A stretch of DNA of 64,000 nt, taken from the NCBI GenBank assembly GCA_039822785.1, contig JBCBMO010000007.1, positions 186,001-250,000 of the forward strand, given 5' to 3'. Position 1 is the stretch's first letter. Each line of letters opens with the position of its first letter. Positions 43,504 through 52,980 of the stretch are shown piece after piece. Under the pieces are notes generated by a model. The model worked only from the letters and a program-made list of their open reading frames with translations. It ran no database searches and was not told the DNA's origin. Origin of the DNA: Thermohalobaculum sp039822785 (GTDB lineage Bacteria > Pseudomonadota > Alphaproteobacteria > Rhodobacterales > Rhodobacteraceae). Both the position numbers and the translations under genes were made by a program.

Positions 43504-46372
43504 CGGCGGCGACGGCAAGGCAGGCGGGCGCGGACCCGGCGGCGGCGGGCGTGGGCCCGGCGGCCCCGGTCGTGGCGGGCCGCGCGGCGGCATGCGGGGC
43601 AGCGGCCCCAAGACAACGGTCGTGGTCGAGAAGAAGCGCACCAAGCGCATGGTCGCCCCGGGCAGCGCGGGGAGCACGGGCGCTGCCGGCGCGCCGTCGA
43701 GCACGAGCGCCCGTTCGGGCGCGCAGCCGACCACCGGGGCGGGCGGCACGAGCCAGCCGCGCAGTGACGCCAGGGGAGAGGCCCCGCGGGCACGGGCGCC
43801 CCAGGGCGACGGGCGCGGCCAGGGCGGCACCCGGGTCGAGGCCCGGCAGGACACCCGCCAAGATCGCGGTGGCCAGCAGCGGCGCGGCAAGATGCTGAAC
43901 GTCCTGTCGGAGGAAGAGCACGCCCGCCGCCTGCGCGCCGTCGAACAGGCACGCCGCGACGAAGCCGTCCGCCGCAAGGCCGAGGAAGAGGCTGCGCGCA
44001 AGCGCGCCGAGGAGGAGGCCAAGCGCCGCGCCGAGGAAGAGGCCGCGCGCAAGGCCGCCGAGGAAGAAGCCGCACGCCGCAAGGCGGAGGAAGAAGCGGC
44101 CGCCGCCGCCGCGGCCAAGGCGGCAGAGGAAGCCGCCCAAGCCGAAGCCTCGGCCACCCCAGCGAGCCCCTCTGCCGCGGCACCGCAACCGGCGGGCGAC
44201 GATCGTCAGGCGCGCGCCGAGGCTGAGGCGAAGCGCAGGCTGGAGGCGAATGCCGCCAAGAACGCCGAGCTGCTGGCCAAGAACCCGGCCGCCGCCGAGG
44301 TCAGCGAGCGCGCGCAAACGCAGCCCGCGAACGCCGGCCGTCCGGCCCCGGGCGCAGGTCAGCCGGCCGCCGGCGGTGCTGCTGCTCGGGCCCCAGCTGA
44401 GCGCGAGGACGACCGGCGCGGGCCGGGTGGTGCGAAGAAGCCCGCCCCCTCCCGCGGACGCGGTGACGAAAAGCGCCGCTCCGGCAAGCTCACGATCTCC
44501 AAGCTCTCCGAGGACGGCGAGGGCGGGCGGCAACGCTCGCTCGCCTCCATGCGCCGCCGCCAGGAGCGGGATCGGCGCAAGGCCGGCGGCCAGCGCGAAC
44601 AGCGCGAGAAGGTCATCCGCGACGTGAAGGTGCCCGACGCCATCACGGTGCAGGAGCTTGCCAACCGCATGGCCGAGCGGGTCGCCGATGTCATCAAGTC
44701 GCTCATGAAAATGGGCATGATGGCGACACAGAACCAATCGATCGACCAGGAGACGGCGGAACTGATTGTCGAGGAGTTCGGCCACAAGTTTGTCCGGGTC
44801 TCTGAATCGGACGTCGAGGACGTGATCGACGTGGAGGACGACGCGGAGGAGGCTATGGCCCCCCGCGCCCCGATCGTGACGATCATGGGCCACGTCGACC
44901 ACGGCAAGACCTCGCTGCTGGATGCGCTGCGCAAGACCGACGTTGTCTCGGGCGAGGCGGGCGGCATCACCCAGCACATCGGCGCCTATCAGATCGAGAC
45001 CGAGGGCGGCGAGAAGATCACCTTCCTCGACACGCCGGGCCACGCGGCCTTTACCTCGATGCGCGCGCGCGGCGCCAATGTGACAGACGTCGTGATCCTT
45101 GTGGTCGCCGCGGACGACAGCGTCATGCCCCAGACGATCGAGGCGATCAGCCACGCCAAGGCGGCCGAGGTGCCGATGATCGTGGCGATCAACAAGATCG
45201 ACAAGCCGGCGGCCGATGCGCAGAAGGTGCGCACCGAACTGCTGCAGCACGAGGTCATCGTCGAGGAGCTTTCGGGCGAGGTGCAGGATGTCGAGGTCTC
45301 GGCGGTGTCGGGCCAGGGTCTCGATACCCTGGTCGAGGCCATCAGCCTGCAGGCGGAGATCCTGGAGCTGAAGGCCAACCCCGCGCGCAAGGCCGAGGGG
45401 GCGGTGATCGAGGCCAAGCTCGACGTGGGCCGCGGCCCGGTGGCCACGGTGCTGGTGCAGCGCGGCACGCTCAAGAACGGCGATATCTTCGTCGTGGGCG
45501 AGCAGTGGGGCCGCGTGCGTGCGCTGATCAATGACCGCGGCGATCGGGTGACGGAGGCCGGCCCCTCGATCCCCGTCGAGGTGCTGGGCCTGCAGGGCAC
45601 GCCGGAGGCCGGCGACACCCTCCACGTGGTCGAGGACGAGGCCAAGGCCCGCGAGATCGCCGATTATCGCCAGCGCAAGGCGCGCGAGGCGCAGGCGGCC
45701 AAGGGTGCGCGCACCACGCTCGACCAGTTGCTCGCCCAGGCCAAGGCCGACGAGGACGTCAAGGAACTGCCCATCGTCGTCAAGGCGGACGTGCAGGGCT
45801 CGGCCGAGGCGATCGTCCAGGCGCTGGAGAAGGTCGGCAACGACGAGGTGCGCGTGCGCATCCTGCACTCCGGCGTCGGCGCGATCACCGAGAGCGACGT
45901 GACGCTAGCCGATGCCTCCGGCACGCCGATCATCGGCTTCAACGTCCGTGCCAATGCCCCGGCGCGCGAGAGCGCCAACCAGAAGGGCGTCGAGATCCGC
46001 TACTACTCGATCATCTACGACCTGGTGGATGACGTGAAGCAGGCGGCCTCGGGCCTGCTGTCGCCGGAGGTGCGGGAGAAGTACCTGGGCTATGCGAAGA
46101 TCAAGCAGGTCTTCAAAGTCTCGGGCGTGGGCAAGGTCGCGGGCTGCGAGGTCACCGACGGCCAGGCGGTGCGCGATGTGGGCGTGCGCCTGCTGCGCGA
46201 CGACGTGGTGATCCACGAGGGCAAGCTGAAGACGCTGAAGCGCTTCAAGGACGAGGTGAAGACCGTCCAGGCGGGTCAGGAATGCGGGATGGCCTTCGAG
46301 AACTACGAAGACATCCGCGAAGGCGACGTCATCGAGATCTTCGAGAAGGAAGAACTCGAGCGCACGCTCTGA
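43487..46372 (+). CDS. infB: Translation initiation factor IF-2
   Basis: 961 residues. A long low-complexity N-terminal part: Gly/Arg-rich (about 1-40), then Ala/Glu/Lys/Arg helical repeats (about 150-240), typical of alphaproteobacterial IF-2. The GTPase core has G1 G-H-V-D-H-G-K-T (from 468), G3 D-T-P-G-H (from 515) and G4 N-K-I-D (from 569), followed by domains II-IV that bind fMet-tRNA. It overlaps ylxR. A 6-base hairpin (GCCCAG/CTGGGC, 46390-46404) follows without a T-run. rbfA, normally next, is displaced by 3 kb. Confidence 0.97.
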   Translation: MSETNSGGDGKAGGRGPGGGGRGPGGPGRGGPRGGMRGSGPKTTVVVEKKRTKRMVAPGSAGSTGAAGAPSSTSARSGAQPTTGAGGTSQPRSDARGEAPRARAPQGDGRGQGGTRVEARQDTRQDRGGQQRRGKMLNVLSEEEHARRLRAVEQARRDEAVRRKAEEEAARKRAEEEAKRRAEEEAARKAAEEEAARRKAEEEAAAAAAAKAAEEAAQAEASATPASPSAAAPQPAGDDRQARAEAEAKRRLEANAAKNAELLAKNPAAAEVSERAQTQPANAGRPAPGAGQPAAGGAAARAPAEREDDRRGPGGAKKPAPSRGRGDEKRRSGKLTISKLSEDGEGGRQRSLASMRRRQERDRRKAGGQREQREKVIRDVKVPDAITVQELANRMAERVADVIKSLMKMGMMATQNQSIDQETAELIVEEFGHKFVRVSESDVEDVIDVEDDAEEAMAPRAPIVTIMGHVDHGKTSLLDALRKTDVVSGEAGGITQHIGAYQIETEGGEKITFLDTPGHAAFTSMRARGANVTDVVILVVAADDSVMPQTIEAISHAKAAEVPMIVAINKIDKPAADAQKVRTELLQHEVIVEELSGEVQDVEVSAVSGQGLDTLVEAISLQAEILELKANPARKAEGAVIEAKLDVGRGPVATVLVQRGTLKNGDIFVVGEQWGRVRALINDRGDRVTEAGPSIPVEVLGLQGTPEAGDTLHVVEDEAKAREIADYRQRKAREAQAAKGARTTLDQLLAQAKADEDVKELPIVVKADVQGSAEAIVQALEKVGNDEVRVRILHSGVGAITESDVTLADASGTPIIGFNVRANAPARESANQKGVEIRYYSIIYDLVDDVKQAASGLLSPEVREKYLGYAKIKQVFKVSGVGKVAGCEVTDGQAVRDVGVRLLRDDVVIHEGKLKTLKRFKDEVKTVQAGQECGMAFENYEDIREGDVIEIFEKEELERTL

Positions 46373-46442
46373 CGCTGGCGGCGTGACAGGCCCAGTCGCT
46401 GGGCTCGTCAATGGCGGAGCTCAATGGATCAGCGCGCGGCGG

Positions 46443-47018
46443 TCAGCCCGCCGTGCGCGCCCGCACCATCGCATCCGGCAAGGCCAGCGGCGGCATCCCC
46501 GTGTCATAGGCGACCCGGGCGACATGGCGCGGCGTGGCGAAGCGCGTCACCTCCCAAGCGATCCCTTCGAGCATCGGCAGGATGAGCGGGCGGTGCAGAT
46601 GGCGGACTTGCGCGACCACCAGGGAGCTGCCCGGCGGGATCACCGGCATCCCGCTCAGATCGAGCCTGCCGACATCGAAGGTCCCACGCTCATCGGTGCG
46701 CCAGTGCCAGTCGACCCGATGCGTCCGACCGTCGTAGCTGATGCTGAGCATGGTCATCTCGGCGGCGGACCGGCCATCCAGCAGGGTCGACGTCAGGCGA
46801 TGCACATCGCTGAGCGCCGGCGTATCCACCGCCCGCACGTGCGACAGCACATCGACGACAGTCTCGGCGGCCCGGTTCGCCTGGTGCCGGGCATGCAGCG
46901 CCTCGAACAACGCGGTGCCGCCGGCGAGCCAGAGCAGCAGAACGGGCAGCCAGAGGGCGAACTCCAAGGTGATCGCCCCATCCTCAGCGCGCCGCCAGGG
47001 GGTGCGTGGCGTGAACAT
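46443..47018 (-). CDS. TadE-like pilus assembly protein
   Basis: 191 residues. The N-terminus has the TadE/pseudopilin pattern D-G-A-I-T-L-E-F-A-L-W-L-P followed by a hydrophobic helix, and a soluble extracytoplasmic domain. The glycine plus E+5 arrangement suggests processing by a prepilin peptidase of the Tad system. GGAGGGG lies 8 bases before the ATG at 47018. It ends the run of tad-type genes and is convergent with infB. No secretion ATPase or platform genes are nearby, so the main tad locus must be elsewhere. Confidence 0.75.
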   Translation of the reverse strand: MFTPRTPWRRAEDGAITLEFALWLPVLLLWLAGGTALFEALHARHQANRAAETVVDVLSHVRAVDTPALSDVHRLTSTLLDGRSAAEMTMLSISYDGRTHRVDWHWRTDERGTFDVGRLDLSGMPVIPPGSSLVVAQVRHLHRPLILPMLEGIAWEVTRFATPRHVARVAYDTGMPPLALPDAMVRARTAG

Positions 47019-47020
47019 CG

Positions 47021-47620
47021 TCAAATCCCCTCCGCCACGAAGGCGCGGCGCGCAACCAGCGCGATCTGGCCGCCCGGTTGCGGGGCGAGACCGGCAAGAA
47101 CACCGGCCAGCGGGACCATTGGCGTGATCGCCAGACAGGCACTGACCACCCGGATCGGCGGCAGCGCGCCCTGCGCCAGGGCCGGTCCCAAGGGGTCGTC
47201 GAACAGGATGCCGCGCGCGCGGTGGCGGCGCCGCGCCCGGTCGCACTGGGTGGCATGACGGGGACCCATGGCAAGATCGGCGGTGAAGGGCTCGACCTCC
47301 AGGACCAAATCGCGCTGGCAACTAGGGGGCATGAAGGGCGCGTCGCAGAGCCGCGCGGTCGCCTCATCCGGGCTAACGATCCCGACGCGGATGTCTCGAA
47401 CGACCATCTCCAGGCTGCGCTCAAAGCCCGCTGAGCGCGCCATGTGAATGCCACCCTCGACCATCACGCCGAGCAGGCCGAATAGAAAAACGGCCACCAA
47501 CACGAACTCCGTGCTCATGGCACCAAAGGGGTCGTCACGGAAAGATCTTGCCTGCGATCGGCCGGCTTCGCCGATGCCGGAAGGCGCCTTCCAGCATCGG
47601 CATTGCCGTCTACGCAACAC
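47021..47620 (-). CDS. TadE/TadF-like pseudopilin
   Basis: About 199 residues. The conserved region R-D-D-P-F-G-A-M-S-T-E-F-V-L-V followed by a hydrophobic helix (F-L-F-G-L-L-G-V) is the TadE/F signature with the glycine and E+5. The rest is a cysteine-containing soluble domain. The ATG at 47518 starts inside the motif, so an upstream start is needed; the GTG at 47618-47620 is chosen, but without a good ribosome site, and a TTG at 47701 is another option. Two bases separate it from the next gene, so they are co-translated. Confidence 0.68.
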   Translation of the reverse strand: MLRRRQCRCWKAPSGIGEAGRSQARSFRDDPFGAMSTEFVLVAVFLFGLLGVMVEGGIHMARSAGFERSLEMVVRDIRVGIVSPDEATARLCDAPFMPPSCQRDLVLEVEPFTADLAMGPRHATQCDRARRRHRARGILFDDPLGPALAQGALPPIRVVSACLAITPMVPLAGVLAGLAPQPGGQIALVARRAFVAEGI

Positions 47621-47672
47621 GCGCCAGTACTCAACGCAACCGCAATCCGGCCAAACATTGCCAGACGCTTTG

Positions 47673-47701
47673 AATGAACAAATCGGACGTGGCTTTGTCA
47701 A
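47673..47701 (-). promoter_or_regulatory. Candidate promoter of the TadE-like genes
   Basis: On the minus strand TTGACA (47696-47701), 17 bases, TTCATT (47673-47678), about 50 bases before the GTG start. The -10 is weak. The surrounding 47621-47830 holds no other gene. Confidence 0.35.
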
Positions 47702-47830
47702 CTTTTCACCCTATTTGACGAAATAGTGGCCAAGATTAGGCCGATTCCAGGCGCCTTGCCCTACGGTCTACATATCAGAGGTTGAATCTTTCTACCCGCG
47801 GGTGCGCCAAATCCGCTAAACGCGATTCTC

Positions 47831-49300
47831 TCATGACTTCAGCCTCGGCGCTTCGATAAGGCGGCGAATGTGGAACAATCGGTCCGCCAGGCTGTCCGGC
47901 GTTGCCCTCAACAGCCGCACGGCGCCCTGGCTCTCGACGACACAGGCCTCGAGGTCTGCCATGGCCTCAACGGTGGCTGACAGCGCGACGAGGTAGACCG
48001 AGATCCCGCGCTCAGCGGCCACCGCACATTGGCGCGCCAGCAGGGCCGCACCGCCATCTGCCGTCAGCTCCTCCAGCATCGAGGCGGGGCGATCCATCCC
48101 GGTTCGTGCGGCGTCGCCGAGCCCGCCCCCGGCCACGTCGGGCCGGCGCACCTCGCTCACCGCCCCATCGGTCACCAGGATAACCGCCTTGCGGCCCCCC
48201 GCCTGTCGCCATGCAGCCGGCCGCGAGACGCCGGTCGCCGCAGGCCGCGTCGCAAAGCGCGCGGCATCGGCCGCAGCACCCGCGATCAGCGCCTCGTTCG
48301 CCGGGTCGAGCAGCGCCAGCGACCACTTCAGCCCATAGTGCGTGGCGCTGCCGTGAAACAGGCGGATCCCCTCGATCCGCCGCCGCAGCACGTCGGGCTC
48401 GCTGATGGGGTAGCTGATCGCCGTACCGTTGACGATCATCTGATCGACCCCGCCATAGCGCTGCGCGTCATGCCAGCTGGTCAGTTGCCCCGTGGCCTGG
48501 CTGATGTAGCCCATCTCCGGGTCCGCTGGGCACCAGCCCCGCCCCATCCACCGGCCGATGACCGGCCAACTCCCTTCGTGCGGGGTATGGCCGCGCCGAG
48601 CCTCGCGCGCGAGCGCGGTGGTGCCGAAATCCGCTTCGTCGAACTCCAGGCAGGAGGTGATCCGATGCGTCCGCCGCCCGCCGAGCGCATCGAACATCCA
48701 GGGGCCGGGATTGACCCGCCCCGCAAAGGGCACGAGCGCGATCGACGTCGTTTTCTGCCGCCGGCCGCGAAGGCTCTCTTCGACGAAATCCGTGAGCGCG
48801 CTCTTGAGCGCGGGAAGGCGTTGACCCACGCGCAGGCTGCTCGAGACATCGACCGCCAGCACGAGTTCCACCGGATCGGGCGGCGGGCTCGCCACGGCCC
48901 GAGCACGGAGGGTGAGCCCATCAAGCCCCGCCATGCGCAGCACCATCGGGGCCGTCACCGCCTCTGCCGTCGCCTCGATCCAGGGCTCGGGCGCCTCCGG
49001 CCCGCTGCGACGCACGCTGAGGCGCGGCTGGCTCACCGTTCCACCGCGCACCTGCACGAACTGGACGAGATAGTCGTCGAGGACCGCTTCCACCGGGCGC
49101 CCCTCAACCGGCGAGAGCGCCGCGAGGAGACCTCGATCCAGCGCTTGCTGGAGCGCGGCTCGATCGCTCTCGTGGCGCATCAGATCCAGCGCCGCGCCCG
49201 TCACCAGCACCAGGCCGATGAAGAGCGTCAGCATGAGTGGCGTGATGGCGCCGCGATTATCTGCCGCAAGACGCCGCGCGACATTGACCATGCGACCCAT
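47831..49300 (-). CDS. TadG-like protein with von Willebrand factor A domain
   Basis: 489 residues. N-terminal R-G-A-I-T-P-L-M-L motif and membrane helix (about 18-38) as in TadG, a Flp-associated region, then a von Willebrand factor A domain with the MIDAS D-V-S-S-S (Asp151, Ser153, Ser155) and later V-I-L-V-T-D-G-A. TadG proteins are minor pseudopilin-like parts of the Tad/Flp pilus system. Start at 49300 has AGGAG about 5 bases upstream; a second ATG is three codons on. It lies upstream of the two TadE-like genes on the same strand, separated by about 200 bases. Confidence 0.82.
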   Translation of the reverse strand: MGRMVNVARRLAADNRGAITPLMLTLFIGLVLVTGAALDLMRHESDRAALQQALDRGLLAALSPVEGRPVEAVLDDYLVQFVQVRGGTVSQPRLSVRRSGPEAPEPWIEATAEAVTAPMVLRMAGLDGLTLRARAVASPPPDPVELVLAVDVSSSLRVGQRLPALKSALTDFVEESLRGRRQKTTSIALVPFAGRVNPGPWMFDALGGRRTHRITSCLEFDEADFGTTALAREARRGHTPHEGSWPVIGRWMGRGWCPADPEMGYISQATGQLTSWHDAQRYGGVDQMIVNGTAISYPISEPDVLRRRIEGIRLFHGSATHYGLKWSLALLDPANEALIAGAAADAARFATRPAATGVSRPAAWRQAGGRKAVILVTDGAVSEVRRPDVAGGGLGDAARTGMDRPASMLEELTADGGAALLARQCAVAAERGISVYLVALSATVEAMADLEACVVESQGAVRLLRATPDSLADRLFHIRRLIEAPRLKS

Positions 49301-49460
49301 CGGCTCCTCGCATCACTGTTTTTCGGAGGAACAAAAAGCAGCGGGGCAACGGCGCGTCGCTTGCCGAAAATCAATTTTGCTGCGAATTCCGCTTCGCCTG
49401 GTCACCGCTTCCCGCAGGATGGCGCTGGCCGCGGATTAATCTCGAATTGGGGCTTACGTC

Positions 49461-49862
49461 ATGGTCAGGCGCAGGGGCGAGAACGACGCCGGACAATCGC
49501 AACGGCAACTGCGCGTGGGCGAGACGGTGCGCCGCGCGCTGTCGGAGATCCTGATGCGGGGCGAGCACCATGAGCCCGCGCTGGAGGGGGTCTCGATCAC
49601 GGTCACCGAGGTCCGCGTCTCCCCCGATCTGCGCCAGGCCACCGTCTACGTGATGCCCCTGGGCGGCAAGGGCGAGGCGGCGGCGCTGGAGGCGCTCGGC
49701 GCTGCCCGCGGCCGGCTTCGCCAACGGGTCGCGCAACGCATGACGACGAAGAACACCCCTGACCTCGAGTTTCGCCGCGATCCCAGCTTCGACCGCATGG
49801 ACGAAACCCGCGCCCTGCTCTCTCAGGAGGAGGTCAGGCGCGATCTTGCCGGCGACGACTGA
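49461..49862 (+). CDS. rbfA: 30S ribosome-binding factor RbfA
   Basis: Late 30S assembly factor, 133 residues. Conserved features: R-V-G-E-T-V-R-R-A-L-S-E-I-L, V-S-I-T-V-T-E-V-R-V-S-P-D-L-R-Q-A-T-V-Y-V (KH-fold strand and helix) and the P-D-L-E-F-R-R-D-P-S-F-D end. It would normally follow infB directly; here three tad-type genes separate them. The ribosome site (GGGG) is modest. It is convergent with the iminopeptidase gene. Confidence 0.94.
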   Translation: MVRRRGENDAGQSQRQLRVGETVRRALSEILMRGEHHEPALEGVSITVTEVRVSPDLRQATVYVMPLGGKGEAAALEALGAARGRLRQRVAQRMTTKNTPDLEFRRDPSFDRMDETRALLSQEEVRRDLAGDD

Positions 49863-49877
49863 GCCGCGGAACGCCGC

Positions 49878-50840
49878 TCAGTCACGGGCCAGTTGCGCCG
49901 TTGCCCGCAACAGCTCCGCTGCGATGGAGGGTTCCGACAGCGCATGGCCCGCGTCGTCGACCAGGTGCAGCGTCGCCGCGGGCCAGGCAGCCGCCAGGGC
50001 GATCGCGCTCGCCGGCGGACAGATCATGTCATAGCGCCCCTGGACGATCACCCCGGGGATCTGTCCGATCGTGCCCATGGCGGCGATCACCTGATCGTCC
50101 TGCGAAAGCCACCCGCCGTGGCGAAAGAAATGGCTCTCGATGCGGGCAAAGGACCGGGCATAGCTCGCCTCGACAAAGGTGCTCGGCACCGGGCGCAGCG
50201 CCGCCGTCGCGCTCTCCCACCGCACCCAGGGCCGGGCGAAGCGGGTCTGCGCCGCCTCATCGGCCCCGCTCAGCCGCCGGTAATAGGCGCCGATCATATC
50301 GCTGCGCTCGTCCTCGGGGATCGGCGCCGTGAACTCCGCCCAGGCATCCGGAAAGAACCGCGCCGCGCCGCCGCCGTAGAACCAGTCGAGCTCGGCACGG
50401 GTCAGCGTGAAGACCCCGCGCAGCACCAGCGCGGTCACCCGTGCCGCATGCGCCTGCGCATACAGAAGCGCGAGCGTGGAGCCCCAGGAGCCGCCGAAGA
50501 CCTGCCACTGCTCGATCCCCAGCGCCTCGCGCACCCGTTCGATATCGTCCACCAGATGCCAGGTCGTATTCGCCTCGAGCGAGCCCAGGGGCCGCGAGCG
50601 CCCGGCGCCGCGCTGATCGAACAGCACGATGCGATAGCGCGAGGGGTCGAAGAAGCGGCGCATGTAGGGCGAGGAGCCTGAGCCGGGCCCCCCATGCAGC
50701 ACCACGACCGAGGGGCCATCGCGCCGCCCCGACACCTCTACGTAAAGCTCATGGCCATCGCCGACGGCCAGGTGAAAGCGCGTATGCGGCTCGATCATCG
50801 GGAAAAGGCGCGGCTCGCCGGCGCGGGAACGGATGTTCAC
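49878..50840 (-). CDS. pip: Prolyl iminopeptidase
   Basis: Serine alpha/beta-hydrolase that removes N-terminal proline from peptides. 320 residues: oxyanion motif H-G-G-P-G at 49-53, D-Q-R-G-A-G-R-S at 75-82, nucleophile Ser118 in G-G-S-W-G-S, and the His in D-D-A-G-H near residue 298. The GTG at 50838-50840 is used because AGGGAG lies 6 bases upstream; the open frame further upstream has no ribosome site. Length is normal. Divergent from ubiG. Confidence 0.92.
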   Translation of the reverse strand: MNIRSRAGEPRLFPMIEPHTRFHLAVGDGHELYVEVSGRRDGPSVVVLHGGPGSGSSPYMRRFFDPSRYRIVLFDQRGAGRSRPLGSLEANTTWHLVDDIERVREALGIEQWQVFGGSWGSTLALLYAQAHAARVTALVLRGVFTLTRAELDWFYGGGAARFFPDAWAEFTAPIPEDERSDMIGAYYRRLSGADEAAQTRFARPWVRWESATAALRPVPSTFVEASYARSFARIESHFFRHGGWLSQDDQVIAAMGTIGQIPGVIVQGRYDMICPPASAIALAAAWPAATLHLVDDAGHALSEPSIAAELLRATAQLARD

Positions 50841-51018
50841 CTGATCTCCCTTGTTCCCCGCAGCCCTTGGCCCTCTCGCGACCCCGGCCGTCCTGGGGGC
50901 CGGTGAGTGCCAGTTGAGTGCCAGTGAATGCCCGCGACATGACGCACACGCGCCCTCTTGGTGAGGACAACCCGTCCGCACTAAGTGATCCACCGAAAGC
51001 TTGCAAGCGGAGCACGCC

Positions 51019-51813
51019 ATGGGCAACGCCGGCCCTCAGAAAGACCTGGCCGAGGGGCCCGATGCCGCAGCGCCGGCGTCAGGCGGCGTCGATCCGGCGG
51101 AAGTCGCGAAGTTCGAGGCGATCGCCGCAGAGTGGTGGGATCCAGCGGGCAAGTTCGCCCCGCTGCATGCCATGAACCCCTGCCGCATGGGCTATGCCGC
51201 CGAGCAGATCGCCCTTGCCCGCGGCCGCGACGCCCGGCGGCTGCGCGCGCTCGCCGGCCTCAGCGCCGTCGACGTGGGCTGTGGGGGCGGCCTGGCGTCG
51301 GAAGCGCTCGCACGGCTTGGCGCCAGGGTCACGGGCATCGACGCCGCCGGCGCGGCGATCCCCGTCGCCCGCCTGCACGCTCAGGCAGCGGGCCTCACCA
51401 TCGATTATCGCCAGGGCGAGGCCGCTGACCTCACCGCCGAGGGCCGGCACTACGACGCGGTCCTGGCGCTCGAGGTCATCGAGCATGTGCCAGACCCTAC
51501 GGGCTTCGTTCGCACGCTCGCGGGCCTCGCGGCCCCCGGTGGCGCGGTGATCCTCTCGACGCTCAATCGCACGCCCCAGGCCTGGGCGACGGCGATCCTG
51601 GGAGCGGAGCGGATCCTGGGCTGGCTCCCCAGGGGCACCCACGACTGGAACCGGTTCCTCACCCCCGACGAACTCTCCGAGATGCTGACCGCAGCAGGTC
51701 TCAGCGTCATCGACACCCGCGGTATGGTCTTCGATCCCCTCAACCGCCGCTGGCGCCTGTCGGAGCAGGACCTGTCGATCAACTACCTCATCACCGCCCA
51801 GGCCCCAGCCTAG
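51019..51813 (+). CDS. ubiG: Ubiquinone biosynthesis O-methyltransferase
   Basis: AdoMet-dependent enzyme carrying out both O-methylations in ubiquinone synthesis. 264 residues with the AdoMet motif D-V-G-C-G-G-G at 85-91, the W-W-D-P-x-G-x-F-x-P-L-H-x-M-N-P substrate-region text at 39-54, and E-V-I-E-H-V at the post-I motif. The ATG at 51019 has GGAG 7 bases upstream, better than a TTG at 51001. The N-terminal 25 residues are disordered. No other ubi genes nearby. Confidence 0.93.
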   Translation: MGNAGPQKDLAEGPDAAAPASGGVDPAEVAKFEAIAAEWWDPAGKFAPLHAMNPCRMGYAAEQIALARGRDARRLRALAGLSAVDVGCGGGLASEALARLGARVTGIDAAGAAIPVARLHAQAAGLTIDYRQGEAADLTAEGRHYDAVLALEVIEHVPDPTGFVRTLAGLAAPGGAVILSTLNRTPQAWATAILGAERILGWLPRGTHDWNRFLTPDELSEMLTAAGLSVIDTRGMVFDPLNRRWRLSEQDLSINYLITAQAPA

Positions 51814-51923
51814 CGCCCCCGCCCCGCGACCCAAGGCGCGGCGGTCCGGGTCAAGGATCGGCTCGCCGACCGGCGCAGCCGGCTTGTCCTTGACGCGGTC
51901 CGCCGTGCCGGCATGCTCGACCA

Positions 51924-51941
51924 GAAGCCCCCTGGGGCTTC
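51924..51941. repeat. Perfect inverted repeat between ubiG and the EamA gene
   Basis: GAAGCCCC and GGGGCTTC with a 2-base centre. It lies in a 250-base gap between convergent genes and may help end transcription, although no T-run follows. Confidence 0.4.
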
Positions 51942-52065
51942 TCCCCAGCCCCCGCCACCGAACCGCATCACGCAGTGCACCGTCCACAAACCGCCGCGCG
52001 GCTGGCCCAACAGCGATCCCGAAAGACCCATCGCGGCGACCAGCCGCGATTCCGCTTGGCCGAGA

Positions 52066-52980
52066 TCACGCCCGTTTCGGCCGCACCAGGGCCACGCCGG
52101 CAAACAGCATCGCCATGGCGAGCCAAAGCGTCGGCCCATGCCGCTCGCCCAGGAACACCATGCCCGACAGCACCCCGGTCGCCGTCACCACATAGCCGAC
52201 CTGGCTGGCGAAGACCGGGCCGCCGTGGCCGATCAGCCAGACAAAACCCAGGTAGGCCAGGATGTTGAAGACGGTCACCGCCGCGAGCGACAGTGTGGAC
52301 CAGTCCAGCCGCGCCGGCATCAACTCGAACCCGCCGATCAGCACCACCGGCGTCAGCATGGCGGTCGCGGCCCAGAGCAGCCCACAGCCGATCTGCAGCG
52401 CGTCCACGCCTGCGGGCCGGAACCGCGCGATCACGATGTTCTCCAGCGCATAGCAACTGGCCGAGATCAGCGGCAGCAGCACAAAGACCGCCAGCGACGG
52501 GTCCGGCAGGCTGGTGTCAGGCCCCACGATCAGCGCGATCGCGCTGAAGCCCAGAACGACGCCGCCGATCCGCCGCGCCTCCGCCCGCTCGATCCTAAAC
52601 GCCAGCGCCATGGCCACGGTCAGGATCGGCACCATGGAGATCACCAGCGACTGCACCCCCACGGGCAGATGCTGGATCGCCTCGAAACTGACGGCGGCGG
52701 GCAGCGCGGTACCAAGGATCCCGCAGACCGCATAGAACGCGAGGTGATGGCGGCTGAGCGGCAGGCGCCGCCCGCCGAGCCAGAGCGCCGTGCCCGCCAC
52801 CACCGCGCCCACCGAGGCCTGCCAGAAGGCAGCACCGATCGGGTGCACGCCCGAGGCCATGGCGGGCTTCATGAAGAACTGCGTGAGCCCCCAGCTCAAC
52901 CCGACCGCGAACAGCGCGGCCCAGAGCCACCCTGCCGCCAGTGCTGCCCCCTCCCCCTCGCCCGCATCGCGCGGGCTCAT
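52066..52980 (-). CDS. EamA/DMT-family transporter
   Basis: 304 residues forming about ten membrane helices in two EamA repeats, of the drug/metabolite transporter superfamily. Short loops with R-R-L-P-L-S-R-H-H after the third helix and P-K-R-A at the end. Substrate cannot be deduced. It overlaps the transglutaminase gene by four bases (ATGA), so it is part of the same operon and may export or import a compound linked to that cluster. Confidence 0.85.
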   Translation of the reverse strand: MSPRDAGEGEGAALAAGWLWAALFAVGLSWGLTQFFMKPAMASGVHPIGAAFWQASVGAVVAGTALWLGGRRLPLSRHHLAFYAVCGILGTALPAAVSFEAIQHLPVGVQSLVISMVPILTVAMALAFRIERAEARRIGGVVLGFSAIALIVGPDTSLPDPSLAVFVLLPLISASCYALENIVIARFRPAGVDALQIGCGLLWAATAMLTPVVLIGGFELMPARLDWSTLSLAAVTVFNILAYLGFVWLIGHGGPVFASQVGYVVTATGVLSGMVFLGERHGPTLWLAMAMLFAGVALVRPKRA

